The notes beneath the pieces were generated by a model, which searched no databases, was not told the origin of the DNA, and saw only the letters and a list, made by a program, of their open reading frames with translations. A program made the translations under genes and the position numbers. A DNA stretch of 21,475 bases from W0P33-017 sp963640395 (GTDB lineage Bacteria > Bacillota > Clostridia > Lachnospirales > Lachnospiraceae): contig CAVHZH010000029.1 in the NCBI GenBank assembly GCA_963640395.1, positions 1 through 21,475 of the forward strand, in the 5' to 3' direction. This document shows positions 8,024 through 15,884 of the stretch, in pieces. Positions within the stretch are counted from its first letter, which is position 1. Each line of letters opens with the position of its first letter.

Positions 8024-8765
8024 GGAGCTGCGGTGTGTGATGTTTGCCGGATTTTTGGAGCAGGAGGACGGGCTGGGCGACAGCCTTGACGATTATGTCG
8101 CCTATAAATTCAGCAGTGCGATCCATAAGATGCGCAAGCTGATCGTGACTGCGCTTGAGTGTGCGGATCACGAGCAGCACACGAAGGAAGAGCTGCTCAT
8201 GCGGGCAGAGGCGATCAGCTGCAGGTTTGCGACACGCCTGCCGGAATTACAGGAATTGCTGCTCAAGGATGTGCAGGCAGGCTTTGACGGCGATCCGGCA
8301 GCCAAGAGCAAGGAGGAGATCATTTTTTGCTATCCCGGCTTTTTTGCGATCTTTGTCTATCGGATCGCGCATGAGCTGTATGTGGCTAAGGTGCCTTATA
8401 TTCCCCGTATGATGACGGAATATGCGCATTCCGGCACAGGGATCGACATCAATCCCGGCGCGACGATCGGGGAGTATTTCTTTATCGATCACGGAACGGG
8501 TGTTGTTGTCGGTGAAACGACAGAGATTGGCAACAATGTGAAGCTGTATCAGGGCGTGACGCTCGGCGCGCTCTCTACACGCAAAGGACAGTTACTTTCG
8601 GATGTCAAGCGTCATCCGACGATCGGGAACAATGTGACCGTATACTCCAACGCCAGTATTCTCGGCGGCGAGACCGTCGTGGGCGACAATTCGACGATCG
8701 GCGGCGGTGCGTTTATCACCTCCAGTGTACCGGCGAATACGCGCGTACAGGTAGGGGCGGTATAA
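7887..8765 (+). CDS. cysE: Serine O-acetyltransferase
   Basis: The 292-residue cytoplasmic enzyme transfers acetyl from acetyl-CoA to L-serine, giving O-acetylserine for cysteine synthesis. An alpha-helical N-terminal half (to ~residue 180) precedes a left-handed beta-helix of hexapeptide repeats. The catalytic residues are visible: Asp187 (IDINP), His202 (IDHGTGVVVGE, 15 residues later as in the family) and His243 (RHPTIGNNV). It is the longer form common in anaerobic Firmicutes and Bacteroidetes. The start is set by GGATGGGG about 7 nt upstream. It lies inside the 3' end of the rlmD reading frame, so the two are probably co-transcribed and perhaps coupled. The C terminus (RVQVGAV) is short and lacks the Ile-ended tail used by some homologues to bind O-acetylserine sulfhydrylase. 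Confidence 0.92.
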   Translation: MQQKENQELFNQAILGIKKNYAAHELLRAAEGRRLPGRDKVKELIKELRCVMFAGFLEQEDGLGDSLDDYVAYKFSSAIHKMRKLIVTALECADHEQHTKEELLMRAEAISCRFATRLPELQELLLKDVQAGFDGDPAAKSKEEIIFCYPGFFAIFVYRIAHELYVAKVPYIPRMMTEYAHSGTGIDINPGATIGEYFFIDHGTGVVVGETTEIGNNVKLYQGVTLGALSTRKGQLLSDVKRHPTIGNNVTVYSNASILGGETVVGDNSTIGGGAFITSSVPANTRVQVGAV

Positions 8766-9317
8766 TTGCCGCTAACCACTTTAAGGGGCTGTGGGCGCGA
8801 CAGTATTCCGATCATCTGCGCAGGTTGCCGGCAGCAGCCATAGATTATGTTTTTGGTCATGCGCGCACATGTATCGACAGGCACGCTCCCGCTACTTGTC
8901 GCTGGCAGTGGTACATAAGCGACCAGACCACGGTCGCTAAGTACCAGCCGCTCCAAAGTGCCTGCCGGATACATATGGACGCGCATTCCCTATCCACGTT
9001 ATGAATACTTCGTAAACGTAGCAGCGCAAGCAAAGCAGACATGCCTGCGGGAGCGGCATATATATGCAGATTTGATGAAGACGATATGGAATGTAGGGCT
9101 GGCGGCTGTGGACACGGGAGTTCTCATCAGATGTGACGTTTGTCCGGCGTAGTGCGAGCTGGTAGACAGAGCCAGCGGTACTTGGCAAAATAAAGCGAGA
9201 CACCGCCGGGCAATTGGAGCAGTCTGATCGGGATACTGCCGTGTTCATAGTCAGACAGCCCGAACGAGAGGTTAATTTTATATGCAGAATCAGGCAGGCA
9301 GATCCCCGCATATCGGG
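8766..9317. other. 552-bp gap without a convincing gene, rich in inverted repeats
   Basis: The stretch lies between the convergent cysE and Big_2-protein genes. It holds a nested hairpin at 8859-8986. Outside that, a second pair of inverted segments is visible: 8801-8814 (CAGTATTCCGATCA) is the inverse of 9225-9238 with 13 of 14 bases matching, and nearby TTGCC/GGCAA and CTGC/GCAG boxes keep the same order. The ~210 bp at 8987-9199 have no counterpart in the left arm. They contain small hairpins (ATGCC/GGCAT at 9041-9059, the palindrome GCATATATATGC at 9056-9067, GCTGG/CCAGC at 9158-9176). Coding-looking fragments without starts exist on both strands (for example minus strand, ~9317 down to a stop at 9127). 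This is either a decayed element or a large structured RNA or DNA site; nothing decides between them. Confidence 0.6.
8859..8986. repeat. 128-bp nested imperfect inverted repeat
   Basis: Paired segments in order from outside in are: ATGCGCG (8859-8865) with CGCGCAT (8980-8986); ATGTATC (8869-8875) with GATACAT (8968-8974); CAGGCAC (8878-8884) with GTGCCTG (8958-8964); TGGTAC (8909-8914) with GTACCA (8941-8946); and AGCGACC (8918-8924) with GGTCGCT (8932-8938), around a 7-nt loop. Every segment is perfectly complementary and they are separated by internal loops, the largest being 8885-8908 opposite 8947-8957. Confidence 0.8.
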
Positions 9318-10187
9318 TTATGAGGGATTTGTGGAAGTTTCCGCAGGTGTTTCCTGCGGCTTCACAGTGACTTTGCAGGTGCGGCTGACACCGTCAACCT
9401 TGACGGTGATGGTCGCACTTCCTTTTTTATGTGCATAGATGCGTCCGGTCTCATCCACGCTCGCGGTGGCGGAGGAGGATGAGCGGTAGCTGAGCGGACG
9501 ATTGGAAGAACAGTGGGCTGTCAGTATAAATGTATCGTCCGGATAGAGGGTGATTTTCGTCTGGCTCAGTGAGAGCGTCGGCCGGCGCACCGTCACTTTG
9601 CATGTGGCACTGACACCGTCAGCGGTGGCACGAATGGTCGTGCTGCCGCATTTTTTTGCCGTGATCACACCATTTTCATCGACACTGGCGACCGAGGAAG
9701 CGGAAGACTTCCACACTACATCGTGACCGGTCGATACGGTGGCTTTTAGCGTCGCTTCTGCCCCGTTTTCCATAGAAATGGTGCTCTGGCTGAGCTTGAT
9801 CGTCGATTTTTGGACAGTGACCCGGCACGAGGCTTCCGCACCGCTGATCTTCGCCGTGATCGTACAGGTGCCCGATTTTTTGCCCGTGACGACACCGTAG
9901 GTGTTCACACTGGCGATCGACGATTTACTGCTCGAAAAGCGCGGAAACGACCCGTTTGAGCAGACGGCAATCAGCGTGAACTGACCGTCGATCGGGATGG
10001 ATGCGCTGTAATCGGAGAGCAGGATAAACGGCGGCAGCACGCTCGATGCAGCATGGGCTGTGGTTGTCGGCGCAAGCGTCAGAACCAGCGTGCATAGAAT
10101 GATGATACAGGGATAAATGACCGGATGGCGGTGTCCGCCCCGGCGCGTGAAATAAACGATCATTTTAGATAACGTTTTAGATAACAT
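9318..10187 (-). CDS. Small secreted Big_2 (bacterial Ig-like) domain protein
   Basis: The 289-residue protein has a long signal sequence: a basic N terminus, a hydrophobic core at ~24-40 and a likely cleavage after AHA at ~45. Three Big_2-type repeats follow (about 52-125, 128-200, 202-277). Each ends in a 'SVxxxGxxxxxKxGxxTIxxxxxGxxxxCxVTV' pattern with a paired Cys. A short Pro/Thr-rich end (PQETPAETSTNPS) closes the protein, with no anchor. GGAGG lies 9 nt upstream of the ATG. Big_2 domains usually serve as extracellular spacers or binding modules; the target is unknown. No catalytic domain is present, and the gene may have lost a downstream domain: a coding-like stretch in another frame follows its stop. 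Confidence 0.85.
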   Translation of the reverse strand: MLSKTLSKMIVYFTRRGGHRHPVIYPCIIILCTLVLTLAPTTTAHAASSVLPPFILLSDYSASIPIDGQFTLIAVCSNGSFPRFSSSKSSIASVNTYGVVTGKKSGTCTITAKISGAEASCRVTVQKSTIKLSQSTISMENGAEATLKATVSTGHDVVWKSSASSVASVDENGVITAKKCGSTTIRATADGVSATCKVTVRRPTLSLSQTKITLYPDDTFILTAHCSSNRPLSYRSSSSATASVDETGRIYAHKKGSATITVKVDGVSRTCKVTVKPQETPAETSTNPS

Positions 10188-10398
10188 AGAGATCCTCCTT
10201 TTCTGTCAGAAGTACAAAACCAGAAGGGGATCTGCCTGACCTGATATAACCATAACAGCCGCAGGGCAAAAAGTAAATTGTGAAACCCGACAAAGTGTAC
10301 TCCGGAAATATTGTGCAGATTTCACAAGCGGCTGTCTGACCGCGGTACTTTCCGGTGATTTTTACAGCCCGGTGCGGCATATGAAACAAAAAATATCA

Positions 10399-10427
10399 TG
10401 GACTTTTTGGCGTTTTTGTTGTATGCT
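10399..10427 (+). promoter_or_regulatory. Promoter of the small unknown gene
   Basis: TGGACT (10399-10404) and TATGCT (10422-10427) are spaced 17 nt apart, 25 nt before the ATG at 10452. Its position rules out the upstream in-frame ATG at 10398 as the start. Confidence 0.5.
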
Positions 10428-10451
10428 AAGGGTCAAGAGGTGGAGAAGATC

Positions 10452-10682
10452 ATGCGTGAAATGGAGTTCAAAATGGAGCGCACCGGTCTGGTCAAGGAGG
10501 GAGATGTGCTGCCCGTGACAGAGGGCAAACTGCCGAATTCCTATTATTACACACTGGGTAATTCCTATGCGATGTCAGCCAATTATACGTTTCGGGAGCG
10601 GCTGAAATCTACGGAGGGGACGGTCAGGGAGATTAAGGAAACCCCCAAGGGCTTTTTTGTCACAGTGGAATTTGATGAGTGA
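10452..10682 (+). CDS. Conserved-looking small protein of unknown function
   Basis: The 76-residue product is soluble and charged, with no signal peptide or membrane segment. I do not recognise the family. The sequence has a hydrophilic start, GLVKEGDVLPVTEGKLPNSYYYTLG in the middle, and a C-terminal strand-like part ending FFVTVEFDE, suggesting a small mainly beta fold. The start was chosen for GGAG 6 nt upstream and because the candidate -10 box lies at 10422-10427, after the alternative ATG at 10398. It precedes the TetR-type gene by 74 nt in the same direction and might share its transcript. Codon use looks like the neighbours', supporting a real gene. Confidence 0.65.
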   Translation: MREMEFKMERTGLVKEGDVLPVTEGKLPNSYYYTLGNSYAMSANYTFRERLKSTEGTVREIKETPKGFFVTVEFDE

Positions 10683-10756
10683 TCATGACAGGAGTTCATT
10701 GAAACGGGAGCACTCAAACGCAAGGTGCGCGTGAAATTTATGGAAGATTTATAGTT

Positions 10757-11323
10757 ATGGTGAATCAGAATAAGAACACGACGAATCAGATTCTTGCAGA
10801 CAGCATCAAGGCACTGGTGCTGACGAAACCGGTAGAAAAGATCACAATTAAGGAGATCACGGACAGGGCGGGAGTCATTCGACCGACATTTTATAATCAT
10901 TTTCAGGACAAATATGAATTGCTCGAGTGGATCATACGGACAGAGATTTTAGAGCCGGCATATCCGCTGATCCGTAACGGACTGACGAATCAGGCGGTAT
11001 TGCTCGTTTTTACGAGTCTCGTACGGGAAAGGGATTTTTATAGCAGGCTGAGCCGGATGGATGGTCCGATCACCTTTGAGGATATGGTCGTAAAGTGTAT
11101 CAAGGACGTACTCGTGGAGATTTTTTCAGAGCGTCCGCGTCAGAAAAACGGCAAGTTCCCATGGATGAGCGTTGATATGCTGGCAGAGCATTATGCCAGA
11201 TCGATGTGCTTTGCGGTAAAGGTATGGATCAGACAGGGCATGACTATTCCGGCGCAGGAGATGGCAGACATGTACGAGTACCTGATGACCCATTCGATGG
11301 AGGAGGCAATCCGCGAATATTAA
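10757..11323 (+). CDS. TetR/AcrR-family transcriptional regulator
   Basis: The 188-residue protein has an N-terminal TetR helix-turn-helix (residues ~10-57), recognised by KITIKEITDRAGVIRPTFYNHFQDKYELLEWII. The rest is alpha-helical and resembles the TetR_C_8 (DhaS-like) ligand or dimerisation domain. It lies just upstream of the MMPL transporter operon in the same direction. Two matched palindromes stand between them (11452-11473 and 11483-11502), so repression of that operon, relieved by a ligand, is the likely role. The ribosome-binding site is weak (GGAAG about 10 nt upstream); a GTG one codon later is an alternative start. The stop codon lies in the flanking repeat of a small inverted-repeat element, so its original 3' end may have been altered by insertion. 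Confidence 0.88.
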   Translation: MVNQNKNTTNQILADSIKALVLTKPVEKITIKEITDRAGVIRPTFYNHFQDKYELLEWIIRTEILEPAYPLIRNGLTNQAVLLVFTSLVRERDFYSRLSRMDGPITFEDMVVKCIKDVLVEIFSERPRQKNGKFPWMSVDMLAEHYARSMCFAVKVWIRQGMTIPAQEMADMYEYLMTHSMEEAIREY

Positions 11324-11324
11324 G

Positions 11325-11443
11325 GGAAACGCTGATTAAAGCGTTTTCCACGACGGATTTGCGCTGCGAAGCAGTAAATTCCCTTGCAAATCCGTGCGAT
11401 CTCTCAGAGAGTCTTAGGCAATGATGATTTAATCAGCATTTCC
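11325..11443. mobile_element. MITE-like element, 119 bp
   Basis: Terminal inverted repeats GGAAACGCTGATTAAA (11325-11340) and TTTAATCAGCATTTCC (11428-11443) match at 15 of 16 positions. The element is flanked on both sides by TAAG (11321-11324 and 11444-11447), fitting a 4-bp target duplication. Inside is a second perfect inverted repeat, ACGGATTTGC (11353-11362) with GCAAATCCGT (11386-11395), and a small palindrome CTCTC-A-GAGAG (11401-11411). There is no room for a transposase, so it would be non-autonomous. It could also fold as a long hairpin in the tetR transcript. Confidence 0.7.
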
Positions 11444-11451
11444 TAAGATAT

Positions 11452-11473
11452 ATACAAACCGATCTGTTTGTAT
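11452..11473. promoter_or_regulatory. Likely TetR operator, site 1
   Basis: ATACAAAC (11452-11459) and GTTTGTAT (11466-11473) form a perfect 8-bp inverted repeat with a 6-bp spacer. The layout matches site 2, whose centre is 30 bp downstream (about three helical turns). Confidence 0.65.
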
Positions 11474-11482
11474 AGCAGAATT

Positions 11483-11506
11483 TACAAATCTAAAAATTTG
11501 TATAAT
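11483..11506 (+). promoter_or_regulatory. Likely TetR operator, site 2, overlapping a -10 box
   Basis: TACAAAT (11483-11489) and ATTTGTA (11496-11502) form a 7-bp inverted repeat, again with a 6-bp spacer; the shared core with site 1 is TACAAA-N8-TTTGTA. A consensus TATAAT at 11501-11506 overlaps its right half, so a bound repressor would block RNA polymerase. A good -35 box at the right distance was not found (TTTACA is only 14 nt away). Confidence 0.6.
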
Positions 11507-11519
11507 AGATGTTGACAGC

Positions 11520-11559
11520 AAAAAGCGATTGAATATGGAAGTATTCAGTCGCTTTTTTT
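11520..11559 (+). terminator. Rho-independent terminator between promoter region and MMPL gene
   Basis: GCGATTGAAT (11525-11534) pairs with ATTCAGTCGC (11543-11552), 10 bp with one G-U, with an 8-nt loop. The stem is preceded by five A and followed by seven T. It either ends transcripts from tetR or acts as an attenuator in the leader of the MMPL operon, since the TATAAT at 11501 lies just upstream. Confidence 0.85.
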
Positions 11560-11626
11560 ATACTCCTTGTAGATCAAATATACCGTGAACGAATAGCGGT
11601 AGAATAAGAAAGGATGTAGGGTAAGG

Positions 11627-13699
11627 ATGAAAAAGTTTGGAAAAGGAGTTGTGAAATGCCGGGTATTGATCCTGATCTTAGCAATCGTATTGCTTGTTCC
11701 GTCAGCGATCGGCTATTTCAACACGAGAGTCAACTATGATATTCTCTCCTATCTGCCGGATGAGATCGAGACGATGAAAGGTCAGGATATCCTCAAGGAT
11801 GATTTCGGCATCGGCGCATTTTCACTATGCGTGGTAGAAGGGATGGAAAACAAGGATGTAGCCGCACTGGAGCAAAAGATCGAGGAAGTGCCGCACGTAA
11901 AAAAGGTGATCTGGTATGACACGGTTGCAGACCTGTCGCTGCCGATGGAGGTATTGCCGGATGAGATCTACGAGGTATTCAACAACGACGACACGGATTC
12001 GACGCTGATGGCAGTCCTTTATGACACGGGAATGTCAGAGGATGAGACGATGGAGGCCATCACGCAGATCCGTAAACTGGCAGATGGTCAGTGCTTTGTC
12101 AGCGGTATGTCGGCAGTCATCACGGATATCAAGGATCTGTCAAATAAAGAGGTTCCGATCTATGTAATGATCGCAGTCATCCTCGACATTATCGTATTAT
12201 CACTGACAATGGATTCCGCGATTGTTCCGCTGTTCTTCCTGTTAAGTATCGGAATGGCGATTGTCTATAACCTGGGAACGAATTTTGTGCAGGGAGAGAT
12301 CTCCTATGTGACACAGGCGTTAGCGGCGGTATTGCAGCTCGGTGTCACGATGGATTACTCCATCTTCCTGTGGCACAGCTACGAGGAGGAATGTACACAC
12401 ACCGACGATCATAAGGAGGCGATGGCCAATGCGATCGCGAGCACGATCACTTCTGTTATAGGAAGCTCCATCACAACAGTTGCAGGATTCGTAGCACTTT
12501 GCTTTATGAGCTTTACGTTAGGTCTGGATCTCGGTGTTGTCATGGCGAAGGGTGTTATATTCGGTGTGATCGGATGTGTAACGATCCTGCCGGCGATGAT
12601 CCTGATTTTCGACAAGGCGATCCAAAAAACGAAACACCGTCCGATCATCCCGGATATGGGACGTATCGCCGGATGGGTAACCCGTCATTATAAGTGGTTT
12701 ATCGTAGCGTTTGTTGTGATTTTATTCCCTGCGATCTACGGATATACACACACGGATGTATATTATGATCTGGCAGGAACACTGCCGAAGGATCTGCCGA
12801 GTATCGTGGCGAATCAAAAGCTGGAGGACAGCTTCGACATGAATGCAACGCATCTGTTCCTAATCGACAGTTCCTTGCCGGCGAAGGATGTCGCCCGGAT
12901 GATCGATGAGATCAATGAGGTCGATGGTGTCAAGGCAACGATCGGTCTGGAGGCGGTTTTAGGAGCAGGCTTCCCGAAGGAAATGCTTCCTTCCGATTTG
13001 CTGAAGGTCGTTCAGAATGATGAATATGAGCTGTTGCTGGTCAGCTCTGAATATGCGGTTGCATCGGATGAGGTCAATGCACAGTGTGACAAGCTGGATG
13101 AGATACTTGATAAATACGATACAAAGGGTATGCTGATCGGTGAAGCACCTTGTACAAAGGATCTGATCAACATTACAAACGAAGATTTTGCCCGTGTCAG
13201 TGCGGTATCGATCGTAGCGATCTTTGTCATTATCTTCTTTGTATTCAGATCCATCAGCCTGCCGATCATATTAGTGGCAGTCATTGAGTTTGCGATTTTC
13301 ATCAATATGGGCATTCCGGCGTATACCAATACCGTACTTCCGTTTATCGCATCGATTGTCATTGGAACGATTCAGTTGGGCGCAACCGTCGATTATGCGA
13401 TTTTGATGACGAATAAGTACAAGACAGCCCGTTATGAGGGCGCGGAGAAAAAGGACGCGATCACGCAGGCTTTGCAGGGATCTATCCAGTCTGTCATCGT
13501 CAGCGCGCTCACATTCTTTGCAGCGACATTCGGTGTCGGCGTGTACTCGAATATTGATATGATCAGTTCTCTGTGTATTTTGATGTCACGAGGCGCGATC
13601 ATCAGTATGTTTGTAGTTATTTTCATTCTGCCGTCCATGTTTATGATCTTTGATAAAATGATCATTAAGACGAGCAGGGGATTCAGACAGAAAGTGTAG
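11627..13699 (+). CDS. MMPL/RND-family transporter
   Basis: The 690-residue membrane protein shows the duplicated RND layout. It has one helix (~12-31), a large outside loop (~35-175), five helices (~178-330), then a second helix (~350-370), loop and five helices (~525-680). The proton-relay aspartates of the family are visible in the fourth helix of each half: Asp243 in GVTMDYSIFLW and Asp589 in GATVDYAILM. It probably exports a lipid, siderophore, peptide or drug-like substrate with proton motive force; the substrate is not evident. The gene is followed 42 nt later by the heptad-repeat protein gene and then a MntP-like gene, and preceded by TetR operators. The ribosome-binding site is modest (AAAGGA, further away than usual). 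Confidence 0.9.
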   Translation: MKKFGKGVVKCRVLILILAIVLLVPSAIGYFNTRVNYDILSYLPDEIETMKGQDILKDDFGIGAFSLCVVEGMENKDVAALEQKIEEVPHVKKVIWYDTVADLSLPMEVLPDEIYEVFNNDDTDSTLMAVLYDTGMSEDETMEAITQIRKLADGQCFVSGMSAVITDIKDLSNKEVPIYVMIAVILDIIVLSLTMDSAIVPLFFLLSIGMAIVYNLGTNFVQGEISYVTQALAAVLQLGVTMDYSIFLWHSYEEECTHTDDHKEAMANAIASTITSVIGSSITTVAGFVALCFMSFTLGLDLGVVMAKGVIFGVIGCVTILPAMILIFDKAIQKTKHRPIIPDMGRIAGWVTRHYKWFIVAFVVILFPAIYGYTHTDVYYDLAGTLPKDLPSIVANQKLEDSFDMNATHLFLIDSSLPAKDVARMIDEINEVDGVKATIGLEAVLGAGFPKEMLPSDLLKVVQNDEYELLLVSSEYAVASDEVNAQCDKLDEILDKYDTKGMLIGEAPCTKDLINITNEDFARVSAVSIVAIFVIIFFVFRSISLPIILVAVIEFAIFINMGIPAYTNTVLPFIASIVIGTIQLGATVDYAILMTNKYKTARYEGAEKKDAITQALQGSIQSVIVSALTFFAATFGVGVYSNIDMISSLCILMSRGAIISMFVVIFILPSMFMIFDKMIIKTSRGFRQKV

Positions 13700-13741
13700 G
13701 ATTCAGGTATAGTTCAGGTATAGATTAGGAGGATTCATATC

Positions 13742-15865
13742 ATGAAGATCAAAGAGTTACAAAAAAAATTCCAGAATAAATTTGCTATCCGTATGCTGGC
13801 AGGAGTGCTTGTTGTAGCTATGGCAGGAGGCAGCTTTGCAGCAGGTTATATGCGCGGCACGACCGAGCAGGCGATCACCGCAGAGGCAGCAGAGAAGGCA
13901 GAGATCGAGGAGAAGATCAGCGATCTCGTAAATAGCAAAAAGAACGTTGCAGACGATACAAACAAGGACGAAACGGTCTATGTGATTTCCGATGCAAAGG
14001 GAAATGCAGGAAAGGTGATCGTTGAGGAGTGGTTAAAGAATAAAGACGCTTCGGACACGATCGAAGATGTATCTGATTTGGACGGTATCACGAATGTCAA
14101 GGGCGATGAGACATTTACACAGGACGGCAACAAGCTGACATGGCAGGCAAACGGCAATGACATTTATTATGAAGGAACGACTGAAAAGGAGCTCCCGGTC
14201 AGCGAGTCCGTCACCTACTATCTCGATGGTAAGGAGATCGAGCCGGAGGAGCTGGCAGGCAAGAGCGGAAAGGTAACGATCCGTTTTGACTATGAGAACC
14301 ATGAAAAGACAACGATCGACAAGGACGGCAAGCAGATCGAAGTATATGTGCCCTTTACTGTTATGACAGGAATGGTTGTCAATGATGATTTCAAGAATAT
14401 TGAGGTTACAAACGGAAAAGTGATCTCTGACGGCAAGAACAATATCATCGTTGGAATGGCAATGCCCGGACTCAAGGAGAGTCTCCAGAAGGAGGAGGGC
14501 GAGTTTGATAATGAGATCGAGTTCCCGGAGTATGTGGAAGTCACCGCAGATGTGGAGAATTTCTCTTTAGAGATGACAGCAACGATCGCTATGACGGGTC
14601 TGCTCAATGACCTCAATCTCGGTGATCTGGATCTGAGTGATCTGGAGGATTCGATTAACGAGCTTTCCGACGGCAGCCAGCAGTTAGAGGATGGCAGCAA
14701 GGAGCTCAAGGATGGCATCGGAACCTTAAGCGACAGCATGACTGAGTTCAAGGATGGTGCAGCCAGCTTAAAGGATGGTATCGCCAGCTATACAGACGGC
14801 GCACAGAAGTTAAATGATGGTCTGAATACACTCAACAAGAGTGTCGGCACACTCTCTAAGGGTGCTACGACACTGGATTCCAGTGCAAAGACGATCTCAA
14901 ACGGTGTGCAGAAGCTGGATAAGGCGCTGAATACAGAAATGACCGACAGCGAGAAGAAAGCAGCGAAAAAGCTTGTATCCGCACAGTTCGCCGAAGGTAC
15001 ATCCGCCTATAAGCTCATTTACAAGTCTGCAGCCAGCAACTTCAACAGCACAATGACCAGCGATGCGACCGTAAAGCAGATCCAGACCGGTATTTCCGGC
15101 ATGGGACTGACAAGTGACGGTGTGGTGGCAGCTCTGGCAGAATACTATGCACAGAACGGATTTACAGATGTCACATCCGGTAAAACATACAGCGCAGAGC
15201 AGTGTCAGGCGACAGTGCCCGGTGGCTCTACCACTTATGCCGCATTCTTTGCAAGCAGTGTATTAAAGGGTGGTCTGGCTCAGGGCATCGCAAGCGGTAT
15301 CGCAGAGAATGGCTCTGATGCAGTCGGAAAATCAGTCGTAGCAGCCTGCGAGTCAGCCGCTGAATCAGCAGCACTTCAGGGTGCGGAGAATGCGAAAAAG
15401 ACGATCGCAGACCAGATCGAGGCAGTCGATAAGAGCAGCGGCTACAGCCTTGTGACAGGAACAAAGGCGCTCAGCGAAGGTATTTCCACACTGGCAGCAG
15501 GCGTTCCGGATCTTGTGAGCGGCGTGAGCCAGTTGGCAAGCGGTGCAAATACACTGGTTTCAAACAACAGTAAGCTGAAAAGCGGAGCATCCGATCTGTC
15601 CGATGGAGCAAAAAAAATCGCAGATGGTGTCGGAAAGCTGGACGATGGAGCAGATGAGTTGTATAATGGCATGGTGAAGTTCAATGACGAGGGTATTTCC
15701 AAGCTGGTAGATGCATTCAGCGGCGATACTCAGGATCTGCTCGACCGTATTGACGCAGTCGTACAGGCGGGTGAGAACTACAAGACATTCACAGGTCTGG
15801 CACAGGATCAGGTCGGAAGCGTGAAGTTCATTATCAAGACAGATAGTGTAAAGGCAGACGACTAG
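13742..15865 (+). CDS. Extracytoplasmic X-X-X-Leu-X-X-Gly heptad-repeat protein (YhgE/Pip-like)
   Basis: The 707-residue protein has an N-terminal membrane anchor or signal (~17-37) and a beta-rich region to ~295. Its first block of LxxG heptads spans ~303-400 (for example LSDGSQQLEDGSKELKDG), an Ala-rich insert of ~175 residues follows, and a second heptad block spans ~576-655. A short end (GSVKFIIKTDSVKADD) closes it. These repeats are those of TIGR03057 proteins and of YhgE/Pip, but the C-terminal ABC-2-type membrane domain of YhgE is absent. It is therefore an envelope-facing, coiled-coil-like partner and not a pump itself. The strong AGGAGG is 9 nt from the ATG. Co-transcription with the MMPL gene suggests an accessory or adaptor role. 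An 11-bp tandem duplication (TTCAGGTATAG twice, 13702-13723) lies just before its ribosome-binding site. Confidence 0.85.
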   Translation: MKIKELQKKFQNKFAIRMLAGVLVVAMAGGSFAAGYMRGTTEQAITAEAAEKAEIEEKISDLVNSKKNVADDTNKDETVYVISDAKGNAGKVIVEEWLKNKDASDTIEDVSDLDGITNVKGDETFTQDGNKLTWQANGNDIYYEGTTEKELPVSESVTYYLDGKEIEPEELAGKSGKVTIRFDYENHEKTTIDKDGKQIEVYVPFTVMTGMVVNDDFKNIEVTNGKVISDGKNNIIVGMAMPGLKESLQKEEGEFDNEIEFPEYVEVTADVENFSLEMTATIAMTGLLNDLNLGDLDLSDLEDSINELSDGSQQLEDGSKELKDGIGTLSDSMTEFKDGAASLKDGIASYTDGAQKLNDGLNTLNKSVGTLSKGATTLDSSAKTISNGVQKLDKALNTEMTDSEKKAAKKLVSAQFAEGTSAYKLIYKSAASNFNSTMTSDATVKQIQTGISGMGLTSDGVVAALAEYYAQNGFTDVTSGKTYSAEQCQATVPGGSTTYAAFFASSVLKGGLAQGIASGIAENGSDAVGKSVVAACESAAESAALQGAENAKKTIADQIEAVDKSSGYSLVTGTKALSEGISTLAAGVPDLVSGVSQLASGANTLVSNNSKLKSGASDLSDGAKKIADGVGKLDDGADELYNGMVKFNDEGISKLVDAFSGDTQDLLDRIDAVVQAGENYKTFTGLAQDQVGSVKFIIKTDSVKADD

Positions 15866-15884
15866 TGACTACGAGGTACGGTAT

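Noticed and set aside
8612..8986. 124-codon minus-strand frame overlapping cysE
   Set aside because: It is antisense to the conserved hexapeptide repeats of cysE and to the inverted-repeat region, with no ribosome-binding site; it is a shadow frame.
8859..8986. Integron attC-type recombination site
   Set aside because: Size and imperfect pairing are suggestive, but no GTTRRRY/RYYYAAC end boxes, cassette or integrase are seen.
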